Source: an uncultured Phycisphaerales bacterium
GTDB taxonomy: Bacteria; Planctomycetota; Phycisphaerae; Phycisphaerales; UBA1924
Assembly: GCA_937879825.1 (NCBI GenBank)
Contig: CALFMQ010000345.1
Location: 1-5,268 of the forward strand
Length of the DNA stretch: 5,268 nt
Direction: 5' to 3'
Shown piece after piece: positions 4,950 to 5,268 of the stretch (the first letter of the stretch is position 1; each line of letters starts with the position of its first letter). The notes under the pieces were generated by a model. It had not been told where the DNA came from, did not search any database, and saw only the letters and a list, made by a program, of their open reading frames with translations. Both the position numbers and the translations under genes were made by a program.

Positions 4950-4958
4950 CAGGTGCGT
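4913..4958 (+). other. possible H-type pseudoknot in the secG leader
   Basis: ACGCACC at 4927-4933 lies in the loop of the hairpin at 4913-4942 and is exactly complementary to GGTGCGT at 4952-4958, beyond the T-tract. Both helices together draw as an H-type pseudoknot: stem 1 of 8 bp, loop 1 of 5 bases (4922-4926), stem 2 of 7 bp, a 1-base junction, and a pyrimidine-rich loop 3 of 9 bases (4943-4951). The second helix alone, with an 18-base loop, would compete with termination. I do not recognise a known riboswitch class. Confidence 0.3.
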
Positions 4959-5003
4959 GCCGCCCACTCCGACCCCCCGCCCCCCGGCATCCGGATGTCA
5001 GTC

Positions 5004-5268
5004 ATGTCTACCCTCGCCCTCGACGGGTCCCAGATCGGGATCGCTCTGCTCATCGTGCTGTTCCTCATCATCAGCGTGCTGATGGTGCTGGTGGTTCTCA
5101 TTCAGCGGCCGCAGGGCGGCGGGCTGAGCGGCGCGTTCGGCGCCTCCTCCGACGGCGCGGGACAGACGGCGTTCGGCGCGAAGACCGGCGATGCGCTCAC
5201 CACGGCCACGATCCTGATCTTTGTCCTGTTCCTCGGCACGGCGGTCGGACTGAACCTGCTCATTGAGC
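5004..5268 (+). CDS. secG: protein translocase subunit SecG, 3' end outside the window
   Basis: The N-terminal 88 codons of SecG, the small membrane subunit of the SecYEG channel that assists SecA-driven export. Counting from Met at 5004, a first membrane segment lies at about residues 10-33 (IGIALLIVLFLIISVLMVLV). It is followed by the conserved cytoplasmic block LIQRPQGGGLSGAFG at 32-46, a Gly/Ala-rich stretch with AFGAKTGDALT, and a second membrane segment at about 68-87 (TATILIFVLFLGTAVGLNLL). This is the family's full two-helix core; only the C-terminal tail is missing, so the gene is cut by the window rather than broken. A weak GGA lies eight bases before 5004. An in-frame ATG at 4995 would add MSV but has no SD site. 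The leader from tpiA is about 100 bases, C-rich and structured. Confidence 0.92.
   Translation, partial: MSTLALDGSQIGIALLIVLFLIISVLMVLVVLIQRPQGGGLSGAFGASSDGAGQTAFGAKTGDALTTATILIFVLFLGTAVGLNLLIE

Noticed and set aside
4790..5266. 158-codon plus-strand frame covering the start of secG
   Set aside because: It is out of frame with SecG and gives a Pro/Arg-rich peptide; the SecG motif and two membrane segments in the other frame settle the matter.
1..5268. CRISPR array, transposon, toxin-antitoxin or phage defence system
   Set aside because: No regularly spaced repeats, terminal inverted repeats, transposase or integrase motifs, or defence-type domains appear on either strand.

Overview
The window is GC-rich bacterial DNA with short intergenic gaps. 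It carries five well-supported genes plus one doubtful gene start at the left edge. The gene content (tpiA beside secG, an exported Tyr-rich protein, a small lipoprotein, two ACMSD-like amidohydrolase-fold proteins) and the mixed use of Shine-Dalgarno (SD) sites would fit a planctomycete of the Phycisphaerae type. That assignment is an impression from style and content; no marker gene here proves it.

Layout. Positions 1-296 hold no convincing plus-strand gene. They contain a possible divergent gene start on the minus strand (1-89) and an upstream region with two ATCCACA motifs, a 20-bp-spaced direct repeat and a perfect 6-bp-arm inverted repeat. A complete metal-dependent amidohydrolase runs rightward at 297-1397. 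Its stop codon directly abuts the stop codon of a leftward two-gene operon: a second amidohydrolase-fold protein (2914-2048) followed 11 bp later by a lipoprotein (2036-1398). The second amidohydrolase-fold protein appears to have lost every metal ligand of the family, so it looks like a pseudoenzyme.

Positions 2915-3117 are a divergent promoter region. From 3118 rightward lie a secreted Tyr/Pro-rich protein with a helical, TPR-like C-terminal half (3118-4080), then triosephosphate isomerase (tpiA, 4111-4902), then the start of secG (5004 to the window edge). SecG is recognised from its QRPQGGGLSGAFG motif and two membrane segments, and it is cut by the window end.

How they work together. 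tpiA and secG are housekeeping genes (glycolysis and Sec protein export). The exported protein and the lipoprotein would use the Sec pathway, but no shared pathway links the amidohydrolases, lipoprotein and Tyr-rich protein on sequence evidence. The most interesting items are the ligand-less amidohydrolase paired with a lipoprotein and facing an intact relative, a GC-rich hairpin plus T-tract that can also be drawn as an H-type pseudoknot between tpiA and secG, and two SD-less starts with a TANNNT box at the spacing expected for leaderless transcripts. I found no CRISPR array, tRNA, rRNA, insertion sequence or phage gene.
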